Notes: generated from the sequence alone by a model not told the origin. A DNA stretch of 64,000 bases from Verrucomicrobiota bacterium (GCA_023269675.1 JAHFSX010000002.1:287319-351318), one strand, 5' to 3'. Shown: positions 15,686-24,208, counted from the first letter of the stretch. Numbers and translations are program-made.

Positions 15686-17007
15686 ACGCACCCCTTTCCG
15701 AATTCGCAACTCCGTCCCGCCAGCCTTGCCGCCAACCGCGGCAAGTCAGGGTCACGCGCGCCGAACGTCACGAGCGCCCCGCCCGCAACCGCCTTTGACC
15801 GCATGACCGACTCAGCCTCTTCTAAAGTCTGAATGTGGTTAACTGTAACACCTTTGTCGCGCAGCTGGGAAGCCAAAACCCCGCTCGTGATCGTCCGGTC
15901 AGCCGTGCCGCCCGCGTCATACACGGGCAGCAGCAGCAGGGTGTCGACCGGCCGGCACACGCGCGCGAAAACCGGCACCAGGCCCTCCAGCATCTTGCGC
16001 AACGGCGCATAGCCGTGGGGCCGCCACGCCGCGCAGACCCCCGCCGGGAAGGCCGCCGCCAGCGTGGTCCAGGCCGCCGCCAGCTTCTCCGGGTTGTGCG
16101 CGTAGTCGTCGACCACCATGGCCCCGCCGCACATCCCCACCCGCTGCAGCCGGCGCTCCACGCCGCCGAACCCCCGCAGCGCCGCCGCCAGCTTGTCCGG
16201 CGGTGCGCCCAGCGCGCGCGCCATCCGCACCGCGTGCCACGCGTTGTACACGTTGTGCTCGCCCGGCATCGGCACGCCGTACTCGACGCCCTCGAAGGTG
16301 AAGAAGCCGTTCCAGCCCTCCAGCCGGAGGCCCTCGGGCCGTCCCGACTCCTGCCGGCCGTCAATCACCACGCCCGGCACGCGCGCCCGGAACGCCGCGA
16401 AGAGCGACTGCGTTTCGCCCAGCCCGAAATGATCCGCCGACGCGTTGGTGATGATCGCGTGCTCGGGGGCGAACACCAGCAGCGACTTGTCGGACTCGTC
16501 CGCCTCGACCACCGCCCAAGGCCCCGCGCCCTTGCGCACCGAGCCGATGCGCGCGCCGCCCGCGCTCCAGCCCGCCACCGCCGCGCCGTTCACCACGAAG
16601 GGGTCGAAGCCCGCGCCCTCCAGCAGGCAGCCCAGCATGGCCGTCACCGTGCTCTTGCCGCAGGTGCCCGTCACCGCGATCAGCCGCAGCCCCCGCGTCA
16701 GGTCCGCCAGTTCGGCCGCGCGGTGCACCACCGGCACGCCCGACGCCCGCGCCCGCACCATCTCCGGATTGTCCGCCTCGATCGCGCTGCTGACCACCAG
16801 CCGCGCGGTCTGCGGCGTCACGCCCGATCCGTCCTGCGGACAGAGCGCGACGCCCTGCCGCGCCAGACACGCAAGCGTCTCGGTCATGTCCCCCGTGTCG
16901 AGCAGACGGTCCGAACCCGAAACGCGCGCCCCCTGATCCAGCAGCGCCTGCGCCAGCGCGCTCATGCCCACGCCGCCGATGCCTGACACATGTACCACAT
17001 CACTCAT
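15682..17007 (-). CDS. murC: UDP-N-acetylmuramate--L-alanine ligase (MurC)
   Basis: A 441-aa cytosolic Mur ligase adding L-Ala to UDP-MurNAc. It has the N-terminal Rossmann motif VSGIGGVGMSALAQALLDQG, the ATP loop TGTCGKSTV, the VEADESD metal-binding segment, the NASADHFGLG motif, the GEHNVYNAWHAV helix and the C-domain start VVDDYAHNPEKL. Length is a little short of typical MurC (about 460-490 aa). Mpl, a close relative, is less likely given context and size. AGGA lies 8 nt before the ATG. The stop overlaps the start of the thioredoxin-like gene. Confidence 0.85.
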   Translation of the reverse strand: MSDVVHVSGIGGVGMSALAQALLDQGARVSGSDRLLDTGDMTETLACLARQGVALCPQDGSGVTPQTARLVVSSAIEADNPEMVRARASGVPVVHRAAELADLTRGLRLIAVTGTCGKSTVTAMLGCLLEGAGFDPFVVNGAAVAGWSAGGARIGSVRKGAGPWAVVEADESDKSLLVFAPEHAIITNASADHFGLGETQSLFAAFRARVPGVVIDGRQESGRPEGLRLEGWNGFFTFEGVEYGVPMPGEHNVYNAWHAVRMARALGAPPDKLAAALRGFGGVERRLQRVGMCGGAMVVDDYAHNPEKLAAAWTTLAAAFPAGVCAAWRPHGYAPLRKMLEGLVPVFARVCRPVDTLLLLPVYDAGGTADRTITSGVLASQLRDKGVTVNHIQTLEEAESVMRSKAVAGGALVTFGARDPDLPRLAARLAGRSCEFGKGCV

Positions 17008-17038
17008 AAACTCATCCTGCTTTCCTCGTCCGTAACTT

Positions 17039-17128
17039 CAACGGATTACGATTAAGATTACGAGGGGACTGGACCTTTCGTAATCGTAATCGTCATCTTA
17101 ATCTCAATCGTGCTCGCAATCGTCATTT
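17039..17128. repeat. GATTACGA/TCGTAATC simple repeat
   Basis: Degenerate ATTACGATTA-type units (17042-17062) followed by inverted CGTAATCGTAATCGTC units (17080-17127) form a long imperfect hairpin between comEC and murC. The 132 bp between the genes contains nothing else. Confidence 0.7.
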
Positions 17129-17139
17129 TTTCGTCAACT

Positions 17140-18804
17140 TCAACTTAAAGCAGAATCGCCGTCAAGCCATGCCAGTCCGTCCGCCGGCCGCCGCACACGC
17201 AGCCAGACCGCGCACGCCGCCAGCACGAGAAACCAGCTCCAGACCATCCACGGGGCCCACCGCGCGATGCGGAAATTGGCCCAGCCGAAACCCACGGTGA
17301 TCTCCGCCGTCCGGATCATGATCACCGTGAAGAACCCCGCCGCATGGTTGAAGCTCGACGCCAGCCAGTCGCTCACCAGGCTGGCGGCCAACCCCAAGCA
17401 GCCGCCCACCATGACCAGAAACGCGCACGGCGCGATCACCAGATTGGCGAAGAAGCCTCCCGGCGTGAAACGAGCGAAATAATACGCGGTCAGCGGCAAG
17501 GACGCAAGCCATGCCGCCAGCGAGACCGCGACCGAGTTGATGATCCCGCTGAGCACGGCGATGCTCCAGCGCACGCGACGCTCCGCCGCCGGACTGCCCG
17601 CCTGCTTGTACAGGCGCGCGCGCTGCTCCAGCAGCCCGACCCGGCAGAGGCTGCGTCCGAGCGCGCAAAACGGCTGGCAGAACACCACCAGCCCGCCCAT
17701 CACCGCGAACGACAAGGTGCACCCGATGTTGTAGACCAGGCTCGGCGCATAGGCATACACGAGCAGCGCCGTACCGGACAACGCGGCGATGCCGTCGGGC
17801 TTGCGGCCGACCAGCGGCGCCGCGAAATAGATGAGCGCCATCAGGCAGGCGCGCACGGCGCTCGGCTGCGATCCGCTCGCGAACGTGTAGAAAACCAGCA
17901 GCGGCCCCACAACCAGCACCCAATAGGGACGCGGCACCCCCAGGGCCGCAACCAGAACGATGAGCAACGCCGCGATCAGGGCGATGTTCATCCCCGAAAT
18001 CGCGAACACGTGGATCGTGCCCGAGTTCGAAAACACGAGCCGCATGTCGCGGGGGATTTCGTTGCGGCAGCCCAGCATCATGGCCTGGTTCAGGGCTGGC
18101 ACCACCCCCCAGTCCTCGATGCCGATGACGAGCCGCCGCGCGGCCTGACGGCGCGCGCGGCTGATGCGCACGAGCCACGCGCCGAGGTCCGCCTCGGTGA
18201 GCTTCGCGGCCCGCTCCTCGCCGGTGTTCAGCGTCAGCGCCAGCCGACCGTCGCGTCCCTTTTTCACCGCCGCGCGCCCGGTCAGCCGCCAGACCTCGCC
18301 CGCCCGCGGCGCCAGCGTCTCTCCCGATTGGCGAGCCCCGAACCAGTTCACCGTCACCGGCAGATAGCGGAACATCCTCCGCCCCTCGCCGTTCCTGAGC
18401 TGCTCCGCACGGAAGGTGAATTTAGCCGCCGCGCCCCGCGTCGGCGTGACCACCACCTCCGGGCCCACGCGGCACACGAAGGTCTGCCGCGGCCCCGCCG
18501 CTTTCAGCCGTTCGGCCTCCCGCAGCCGTCCCGCATCGTTCCAGGCCGCATCGCACCAGCCCAGCAGGAAAACCAGAGCCGCCCCGACGCAGGCTCTCGG
18601 GGCGGCCCCGCCCCGCCGCCCCGCCAGCACCAAACCGCAGACCGCCGCGCCGACGGCCGCCGCGGGCCACGCGCCCCACCGGTATCCGCACACGATGCCG
18701 GCCAGGAACAGCGACGCCACGGCCAGCAGCGGCTGCCGCCGGTGCTGACGGGCCCCGGCCTCAACCGCCGCCGCGCAACGTGTAAACCTGTGCCGCCAAG
18801 TCAT
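17140..18804 (-). CDS. ComEC/Rec2-family membrane protein without the C-terminal nuclease domain
   Basis: A 554-aa polytopic inner-membrane protein. The N terminus has hydrophobic helices and a DUF4131-like beta region (about residues 25-190). It is followed by the competence domain with the signature HVFAISGMNIALIAALLIVL and many further helices to the C terminus. Full ComEC proteins (about 700-800 aa) carry a metallo-beta-lactamase-fold domain at the C terminus; here the frame stops after the last membrane segment. The protein may form the DNA channel only, or work with a separate hydrolase. GGAGG stands 8 nt before the ATG. It lies upstream of murC in the same direction. Confidence 0.82.
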   Translation of the reverse strand: MTWRHRFTRCAAAVEAGARQHRRQPLLAVASLFLAGIVCGYRWGAWPAAAVGAAVCGLVLAGRRGGAAPRACVGAALVFLLGWCDAAWNDAGRLREAERLKAAGPRQTFVCRVGPEVVVTPTRGAAAKFTFRAEQLRNGEGRRMFRYLPVTVNWFGARQSGETLAPRAGEVWRLTGRAAVKKGRDGRLALTLNTGEERAAKLTEADLGAWLVRISRARRQAARRLVIGIEDWGVVPALNQAMMLGCRNEIPRDMRLVFSNSGTIHVFAISGMNIALIAALLIVLVAALGVPRPYWVLVVGPLLVFYTFASGSQPSAVRACLMALIYFAAPLVGRKPDGIAALSGTALLVYAYAPSLVYNIGCTLSFAVMGGLVVFCQPFCALGRSLCRVGLLEQRARLYKQAGSPAAERRVRWSIAVLSGIINSVAVSLAAWLASLPLTAYYFARFTPGGFFANLVIAPCAFLVMVGGCLGLAASLVSDWLASSFNHAAGFFTVIMIRTAEITVGFGWANFRIARWAPWMVWSWFLVLAACAVWLRVRRPADGLAWLDGDSALS

Positions 18805-18879
18805 GGGTCAACCCTCCGCATCACGGTGCCAGTTTACTATACCGCCGGTCAGAGATAAACCAATTTGCGGAGTTCGCCA

Positions 18880-18908
18880 TTGACACCCGCCGCGGGTTCT
18901 CCTAATCT
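18880..18908 (+). promoter_or_regulatory. Promoter of the cobalamin riboswitch leader
   Basis: TTGACA (18880-18885), 17 nt, TAATCT (18903-18908). The -35 is perfect and the -10 weak. The predicted start at about 18915 places the whole riboswitch in the leader. Confidence 0.55.
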
Positions 18909-18916
18909 TCATCCCA

Positions 18917-19070
18917 CGCTTTGCACCGGTTATCGGAAGCCCGTGAGATTCGGGCGTGGTCGCGCCGCTGTATTCGGCTACGAGCCCCCACATGCCATTT
19001 TCCCTCGGGAAGAGAAGGCGGGGGCAAGGTCAAGCCGTAAACCAGAAGACGGACCGGATGCAACCTGCGG
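18917..19070 (+). promoter_or_regulatory. Cobalamin (AdoCbl) riboswitch
   Basis: The conserved core CGGAAGCCCGTGAGATTCGG (18934 on), followed by CGCGCCGCTGTA (18961 on), matches the class I cobalamin aptamer pattern GGAA..GGTGNAANTCC..CGCCACTGT. A B12-box-like segment, AACCAGAAGACGGACC, lies at 19040-19055. It precedes the receptor start by about 120 nt. A helix between CCTCT (19145-19149) and AGAGG (19178-19182) would hide the Shine-Dalgarno, which suggests translational control. Confidence 0.88.
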
Positions 19071-19193
19071 CACTCCTTCGCGCAAGAGGAGCCCAAGACC
19101 GTCGTCCGGCCGTTTCCGGTCCGTTCTTCCGCTCGTGCATTTTGCCTCTCGCCGAAGGTGTGCCACCACTTCCCGCAAGAGGAAAGACAGACG

Positions 19194-21203
19194 ATGCACC
19201 ACCTGACGCTCCCCCTCCGCACGTCGGCCGCCCTGGCCGCGTGCCTGTTCGCAAGCCCCGCGCTCCACGCCCAAACCGAGGCGACGACGCCCCTGACCAC
19301 CAACCTGCCGCCCATCATCGTGCAGGCCAGCCGCACCGGCCGCACCGCCGCCGAGATGCCCGCCAACGTCCAGGTCATCACCGCCGAAGACATCGCCCGC
19401 TCGGGCCAGCTGACCGTCCTCGAGGTCCTGCAGAAGCAGGCGGGCGTGCCCATCAAGAACTTCTCCGACAACCCCACAACCGCCACCGTCGCCCTGCGCG
19501 GTTTCGGCGAGAACGCGCACGGCCGCGTCCTGATCCTCGTGAACGGCGCGCGCCTCAACAACCCCGACATGTCCGCCCCCAACCTGGTGCGCATCCCCCT
19601 CCAGGCGGTCAAGCGCATCGAGGTCATCCGCGGCCCCCAGACGGTGCTCTACGGGGATTTCGCCGAGGCCGGCGTGATCAACATCATCACCGACACCTCC
19701 GTCGAGGTCAAGCCCGTCACCACGGTCTCGGCCTCGGCCGGCTCTGACGACAGCTATTCGACCCACCTGAGCAAATCGGGCGTGTTCGAGGACGGCGTCG
19801 TCTATTTCGCGGGCACCGACTGGAACAAGACCGGCGGATACCGCGACAACGGCGATTACGAGTCCTGGAATCTCGACGCGTCCGTCGCCAAGAGCTGGAA
19901 AGGGGGACAGAACCTCTCGCTCTCCACGTTCTACAACGAAAGCGAGTACGGGCTGCCCGGCCCCCTCACCTGGCAGCAGTTTAAAAATGATCCGCGCAAG
20001 ACCCTCACGCCCAATGACCGGGCCTGGTCTGACACCTGGGGCGTCAACCTCGGCGGAGGCGCGCCCGTGGGCGACAACGGCAAGCTCGACGCGAACCTGA
20101 CGGCCAGCCGCCGCGAGAACGAGTCCCGCTGGCTCAGCCCCACCTCGGCTTCGCACTATGACAGCGAGATCGACACCTATTCATTCACGCCCCGCTATAC
20201 GCTCGATAACGACCTCTCCCGGCATCAGAACATCTTGACCCTCGGCAGCGACCTGCGCTACGACACATCGACGATTGACAGCCACGGCCAGGGCACGTAT
20301 TTCGGCTACCCCTATGCCTATGCCAACCTGTGGGATTTCGACAGGACCTCGCTCGCCGGGTACGCCAAGGACGAGTTCTTCCTCACCGAGACGCTCTCGC
20401 TCTCGCTCGGCGCGCGCGCCGAACGCTTCGAGAACCGCATCGTCAAGCACGACGACACGACCACCGAGAGCGATGTCGAGAAGGCCTACGACGCCGCGCT
20501 GCTCTACCGTCCGTCCGACAACGTCAAGGTGTTCACCCGCGCTGCCCGCTACTATCACGCCCCCTTCATCGACGAGATCTTCGCGGGGGCCGGCACCCCC
20601 AACACCGACCTCGCCCCGGAAACCGGCACCAGTCTCGAGGCGGGCACCGAGGTCGCCGTGGCCCAGGAGTGGACCGTCGGCCTGACCGCGTACGAGATGG
20701 ACTCCAGCGACGAGATCTACTACAACCCCACCCTCTACAAAAATTTGAACTCGCCGGACGACACACGCCGGCGGGGTGTCGAGAGCTCACTCCGCTGGAC
20801 CCGCGACCGCGTCGGCGGCTTCGGGCTCTTCTACGACTACACGGACGCCGCATTCACCGAGGGCGTTTACGATGACAAGACCGTGCCGCTGGTGCCGGAG
20901 CATATGCTGACCGTGAACGGCGAAGTGTACATGACCGCCGAATTCATCGCCCTCGGCAACGTCCGCTACGTCTCGTCCCAAGTCTCGGGCTCGGACTTCG
21001 CCAACACCGCGGATAAGCTGGACGACTACGGCACGCTTGACCTCGCGCTCCGCTACGAGCCGGAGTTCCTCCGGGGCTTCAAGCTGCTCGTCGGCGTGGA
21101 CAATGTGCTCGACAGGGAATATGCGTATTGCAGTTTCTACGGCACAAGCTATTATCCCGCCACCGAGCGCACCTGGAAAATGAGCGCCTCGTACAGCTTC
21201 TAA
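19194..21203 (+). CDS. btuB: TonB-dependent cobalamin receptor (BtuB-like)
   Basis: A 669-aa outer-membrane receptor. It has a signal peptide (MHHLTLPLRTSAALAACLFA, cut near HAQ), a plug domain (residues about 35-150; PANVQVITAEDIARSG, VALRGFGENAHGRVLILVNG, IEVIRGPQTVLYGDFAEAGV) and then a beta-barrel ending in the C-terminal aromatic KMSASYSF. AGAGGAAAG is 10 nt upstream of the ATG; the reading frame is open to 19158 but the signal peptide sets 19194. The cobalamin riboswitch in the leader and the ABC importer downstream identify the ligand as a corrinoid better than the sequence alone does. Confidence 0.88.
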   Translation: MHHLTLPLRTSAALAACLFASPALHAQTEATTPLTTNLPPIIVQASRTGRTAAEMPANVQVITAEDIARSGQLTVLEVLQKQAGVPIKNFSDNPTTATVALRGFGENAHGRVLILVNGARLNNPDMSAPNLVRIPLQAVKRIEVIRGPQTVLYGDFAEAGVINIITDTSVEVKPVTTVSASAGSDDSYSTHLSKSGVFEDGVVYFAGTDWNKTGGYRDNGDYESWNLDASVAKSWKGGQNLSLSTFYNESEYGLPGPLTWQQFKNDPRKTLTPNDRAWSDTWGVNLGGGAPVGDNGKLDANLTASRRENESRWLSPTSASHYDSEIDTYSFTPRYTLDNDLSRHQNILTLGSDLRYDTSTIDSHGQGTYFGYPYAYANLWDFDRTSLAGYAKDEFFLTETLSLSLGARAERFENRIVKHDDTTTESDVEKAYDAALLYRPSDNVKVFTRAARYYHAPFIDEIFAGAGTPNTDLAPETGTSLEAGTEVAVAQEWTVGLTAYEMDSSDEIYYNPTLYKNLNSPDDTRRRGVESSLRWTRDRVGGFGLFYDYTDAAFTEGVYDDKTVPLVPEHMLTVNGEVYMTAEFIALGNVRYVSSQVSGSDFANTADKLDDYGTLDLALRYEPEFLRGFKLLVGVDNVLDREYAYCSFYGTSYYPATERTWKMSASYSF

Positions 21204-21242
21204 TGTCATGCCCCTGAAATGGCGATACACGGTCTAGGGTTT

Positions 21243-21309
21243 GTAGTACCGCCTTCAGGCGGAAACCGGTGCCGGAATGCTTTGGAATTCCGCCTAAAGG
21301 CGGTACTAC
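21243..21309. repeat. 22-bp inverted repeat downstream of the receptor gene
   Basis: The left arm starts GTAGTACCGCCTTCAGGCGG (21243-21264) and the right arm ends GGCGGTACTAC (21288-21309). They match at 21 of 22 positions around a 23-nt loop. Each arm holds its own palindrome (CCGCCTTCAGGCGG and CCGCCTAAAGGCGG). It could end receptor transcription or be a REP-like mobile repeat. No T-run follows. Confidence 0.8.
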
Positions 21310-21405
21310 GAACGTGTTCAAACCGCAAAGCAAAAAAAGAAACGTCTGGTTATGTGCGGGATGCTACACCAGAAAAGAGACTGCGCGACACCCGCTGAAA
21401 CCACA

Positions 21406-22449
21406 ATGGGCCCATCAAGTCATATCTCTGGTAGTGACGGTTCCCCGAACCGTCCGCGGACGCCTCGGGGAGGCGTCCCTACCGGCGCATGCTTTGCAAA
21501 CGGTCGCGCGTGTGTCGCGACGGGGCTGATCCTGCTTCTCTCCGGCTGCGCGCGCCCGGCGCCGCAGCCGGACGATTCCCGTTTACGCCTCGTCTCCACC
21601 GCGCCGAATCTCACCGAAATCGTCTGCGCGCTGGGCGCGGGCGACCTGCTCGCGGGACGCACGGAATCCTGCGACTATCCGCCGGAGATCGTGCCGCGCG
21701 TGCCGGTGACCGGCGGTTTCGGCACGCCCTACCTCGAGCCCCTGCTGGCCGCCCGCCCCACGCACGTGCTGGAAACCGTGCTGGCCGACCCCGACTTCGC
21801 CCGCCGGCTCGGCGCCCTGCACATCCCCGTCGTGCACGTGCCCTGCACGCGCCTCGACGAGATCCCCGGCGCCATCCTCCAGCTCGGCGGCCTCACCGGC
21901 CGCGCCGCGGAGGCGCAGCGCCTGGCTGGCGCCATCCGCGACGGCATCGGCGCCGCCCGCGCGGACAACGCGGCGCGCGGACAACGCCCGCGCGTGCTGC
22001 TGCTCTTCGCGCCCGACACCCCGATCACCGCCGGCCGCAACGCCTTCGTCTCGGAGCTGCTCGAGCTCGCCGGCGGCGACAATGTCGCAGGCTCGTTGAT
22101 CATCGACTACTACCACGTTTCGCTGGAGTGGGTGATCACCCAGGATCCCGACATCCTTTTATGCCTTTTCGAAACCCGCGCCCGCGACCCCTACACGCTG
22201 TTCGAGCCGCAGACAGGCTGGAGCGCGCTCAGTGCCGTACGTCAGCGCCGCGTCTACACGGTGGCCGACCTCAGCACCGTCAGCCGCCCCGGCCCGCGCG
22301 TGCTGGCAGGCCTCGCCCAGCTGAAAGCCCTGCTGGCCCGCGACGAAGCGCGCCCAAGGTTGGGCGTGCCGCTTCCTGACGTTACCGCCCCCGCACACTC
22401 AGACACGAACGCACAAATGCACTCACGCACTAATGAACTAACGCACTAA
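21406..22449 (+). CDS. btuF: Corrinoid-binding lipoprotein of the ABC importer (BtuF-like)
   Basis: A periplasmic substrate-binding protein of the helical-backbone type: LVSTAPNLTEIVCALGAGDLL, GGFGTPYLEPLLAARPTHVL, VPCTRLDEIPGAI. The lipobox LLLSGC puts Cys at residue 48. The 5' end is odd. The last in-frame start before the lipobox is the ATG at 21406, and about 18 of the intervening codons (GSPNRPRTPRGGVPTG) come from the palindromic repeat at 21430-21484. Neither 21406 nor 21352 has a Shine-Dalgarno. The C-terminal tail (SDTNAQMHSRTNELTH) is also low-complexity DNA, ACGCACTAATGAACTAACG. Core function is intact, but the true start is uncertain. Confidence 0.75.
   Translation: MGPSSHISGSDGSPNRPRTPRGGVPTGACFANGRACVATGLILLLSGCARPAPQPDDSRLRLVSTAPNLTEIVCALGAGDLLAGRTESCDYPPEIVPRVPVTGGFGTPYLEPLLAARPTHVLETVLADPDFARRLGALHIPVVHVPCTRLDEIPGAILQLGGLTGRAAEAQRLAGAIRDGIGAARADNAARGQRPRVLLLFAPDTPITAGRNAFVSELLELAGGDNVAGSLIIDYYHVSLEWVITQDPDILLCLFETRARDPYTLFEPQTGWSALSAVRQRRVYTVADLSTVSRPGPRVLAGLAQLKALLARDEARPRLGVPLPDVTAPAHSDTNAQMHSRTNELTH
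21430..21484. repeat. Palindromic repeat inside the btuF-like 5' end
   Basis: GACGGTTC-CCC-GAACCGTC followed by GGACGCCTC-GGG-GAGGCGTCC, the same two hairpins as at 13240-13303 in reverse orientation. It is read as coding sequence here. Confidence 0.75.
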
Positions 22450-22472
22450 CGAACTTCCCCCACTTCTTCCCC

Positions 22473-23444
22473 ATGCTCACCACCCGTCAAATCCTGCTCT
22501 GCCTGATCCCGATCCCGATCCTGCTGGCGCTCTGCCTGCTGACGGGCGCGTCGGGCTTCGGCCTGCCGGACTTTGACACGCCCACCGGCCGCGCCCTGCT
22601 GGACATGCGCCTGAGCCGACTCGTCACCGGGTTTGTGGTCGGCGCGGCCCTCGCCTGTTCCGGCTGCGCCCTGCAGGCCGTGTTGCGCAACGCGCTCGCG
22701 GAGCCCTACGTGCTCGGCGTCAGCAGCGGAGGCTCGCTCGGCGCGGCGCTCGTCATCGCCACCGGCCTCTCGGCGCTGACGCCGCTCGCCCTGCCCGCCG
22801 GCGCGTTCGTGGCTGCCGCCGTTACACTGCTGCTGGTCTGCCTGCTGGCCAACCGCACCAGCGGCTACTCGCCCAACACGCTCATCCTCACCGGCGTCGT
22901 GGCCGGCTCCATGCTCTCCAGCCTGCTCATGCTGCTGCTCTCCTTCGCCAAGACGCGGGCCGTGCACAGCATCACCTGGTGGCTGCTGGGCAACCTGCAG
23001 GCCACCTCCTGGCCGCTGATCGCGGGTGTCGCCCTGCTCGTGCTGCTGTCGCTCGGCGTGCTCAGCTTCGAGGCGCGGACCCTGAACGCGCTGCTGCTCG
23101 GCCACGAGGCCGCTCACAACCTCGGCGTGCGCACGCGCTGGGCCGTGCCGTGCATCCTGACCGCCGCCACGCTGGCCGCCGCCGCGGCGGTTGCGGTGTC
23201 CGGCATCATCGGCTTCGTCGGCCTGATCGTGCCGCACGCCCTGCGCCGCCTGACCGGCGCGAACCACCGCACGCTGCTGCCCTGCGCGGCGCTCTTCGGC
23301 GGCACCTTCCTGGTGCTGTGCGACACCCTGGCGCGCACGCTCGCCGCGCCGCACGAGATCCCGGTGGGCGTGGTCACGTCGCTGTCGGGCGGACCCTTCT
23401 TCCTGTACCTGCTCACGCGCAAAGGGAGGCTGCCGCTCTCATGA
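22473..23444 (+). CDS. btuC: FecCD-family permease, corrinoid uptake (BtuC-like)
   Basis: A 323-aa inner-membrane permease with about 9-10 hydrophobic helices. Family motifs: RLSRLVTGFVVGAALACSGC, LQAVLRNALAEPYVLGVSSG, and the C-terminal ATPase-coupling region GIIGFVGLIVPHALRRLTG with IPVGVVTSLSGGPFFLYLL. The start is 23 nt after the lipoprotein gene, and the end overlaps the ATPase gene by 4 nt (ATGA). The family also carries siderophores; the upstream riboswitch indicates cobalamin. Confidence 0.9.
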   Translation: MLTTRQILLCLIPIPILLALCLLTGASGFGLPDFDTPTGRALLDMRLSRLVTGFVVGAALACSGCALQAVLRNALAEPYVLGVSSGGSLGAALVIATGLSALTPLALPAGAFVAAAVTLLLVCLLANRTSGYSPNTLILTGVVAGSMLSSLLMLLLSFAKTRAVHSITWWLLGNLQATSWPLIAGVALLVLLSLGVLSFEARTLNALLLGHEAAHNLGVRTRWAVPCILTAATLAAAAAVAVSGIIGFVGLIVPHALRRLTGANHRTLLPCAALFGGTFLVLCDTLARTLAAPHEIPVGVVTSLSGGPFFLYLLTRKGRLPLS

Positions 23445-24208
23445 TCACGCTCACGCATGTCACGGCCGCCTACCGCACCGAGACGGTGCTGCACGACCTC
23501 TCGCTGCACGTCGCGCGCGGCGAGCTCGTCGCGCTGGTGGGACCCAACGGCGCGGGCAAATCCTCGCTGCTGCGGGTGATCACCGGCCTCCTGCCCGCGC
23601 AGGGCACGGTGCAGGTGGCCGGCACCGACATCGCGAAGCTCTGCCCGCGCGCCCGCGCCCGGCTGCTGTCCGTCGTGCCGCAGGAGATCGCCTCCGACAT
23701 CCCCTACACGGCCCACGATTTCGTGCTGCTCGGCCGCACAGCGTCGCTGCCCCGCTTCGGGGGGCCGGCCGCGCAGGACTTCGAAGCCGTGCAAGAAGCC
23801 ATGACGCTGACCGAGACCTGGGGCCTGCGGCAACGACCGCTCCCCGAGATGAGCGGCGGCGAGCGCCAGCGGCTCGCGCTCGCCATGGCGCTGGCTGGCC
23901 GGCCAGAGATCATCCTGCTGGACGAGCCCACCTCGCATCTGGACCTGCGCCACCGCGCCGAGATGATGCGGCTGCTGACGCGCCTCAACCGCGAGCGGCA
24001 GGTCACGGTCCTGATGGTGGTCCACGACCTCACGCTCGCCAGCCAGTACTTTCCGCGCCTCGTGCTGCTGGGCGACGGCCGCAAGCTCGCGGACGGCGCG
24101 CCCGCCGACGTGCTGCGCCCCGAACTTCTGGAGGCGGCCTACGCCTGCCCCGTGAGCGTCATCCCGTTGCCCGCGGCCGCCGCCTTCTGCGTCCTGCCGC
24201 GCTTATAA
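23441..24208 (+). CDS. btuD: ABC transporter ATPase, corrinoid uptake (BtuD-like)
   Basis: A 255-aa ATPase with Walker A (GPNGAGKSS), Q-loop (VVPQEIASD), signature (MSGGERQRLALAMAL), Walker B (IILLDEPTSHLD) and switch His (VVHDLT). The start is the ATG at 23441 within the ATGA overlap with the permease gene; the open frame upstream is only a shadow. It is the last gene of the B12 uptake operon. Confidence 0.92.
   Translation: MITLTHVTAAYRTETVLHDLSLHVARGELVALVGPNGAGKSSLLRVITGLLPAQGTVQVAGTDIAKLCPRARARLLSVVPQEIASDIPYTAHDFVLLGRTASLPRFGGPAAQDFEAVQEAMTLTETWGLRQRPLPEMSGGERQRLALAMALAGRPEIILLDEPTSHLDLRHRAEMMRLLTRLNRERQVTVLMVVHDLTLASQYFPRLVLLGDGRKLADGAPADVLRPELLEAAYACPVSVIPLPAAAAFCVLPRL

Noticed and set aside
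15682..17007. Mpl (murein peptide ligase) instead of MurC
   Set aside because: Motifs fit both, but position with lpxC and the family-like N terminus favour MurC. A tree would settle it.
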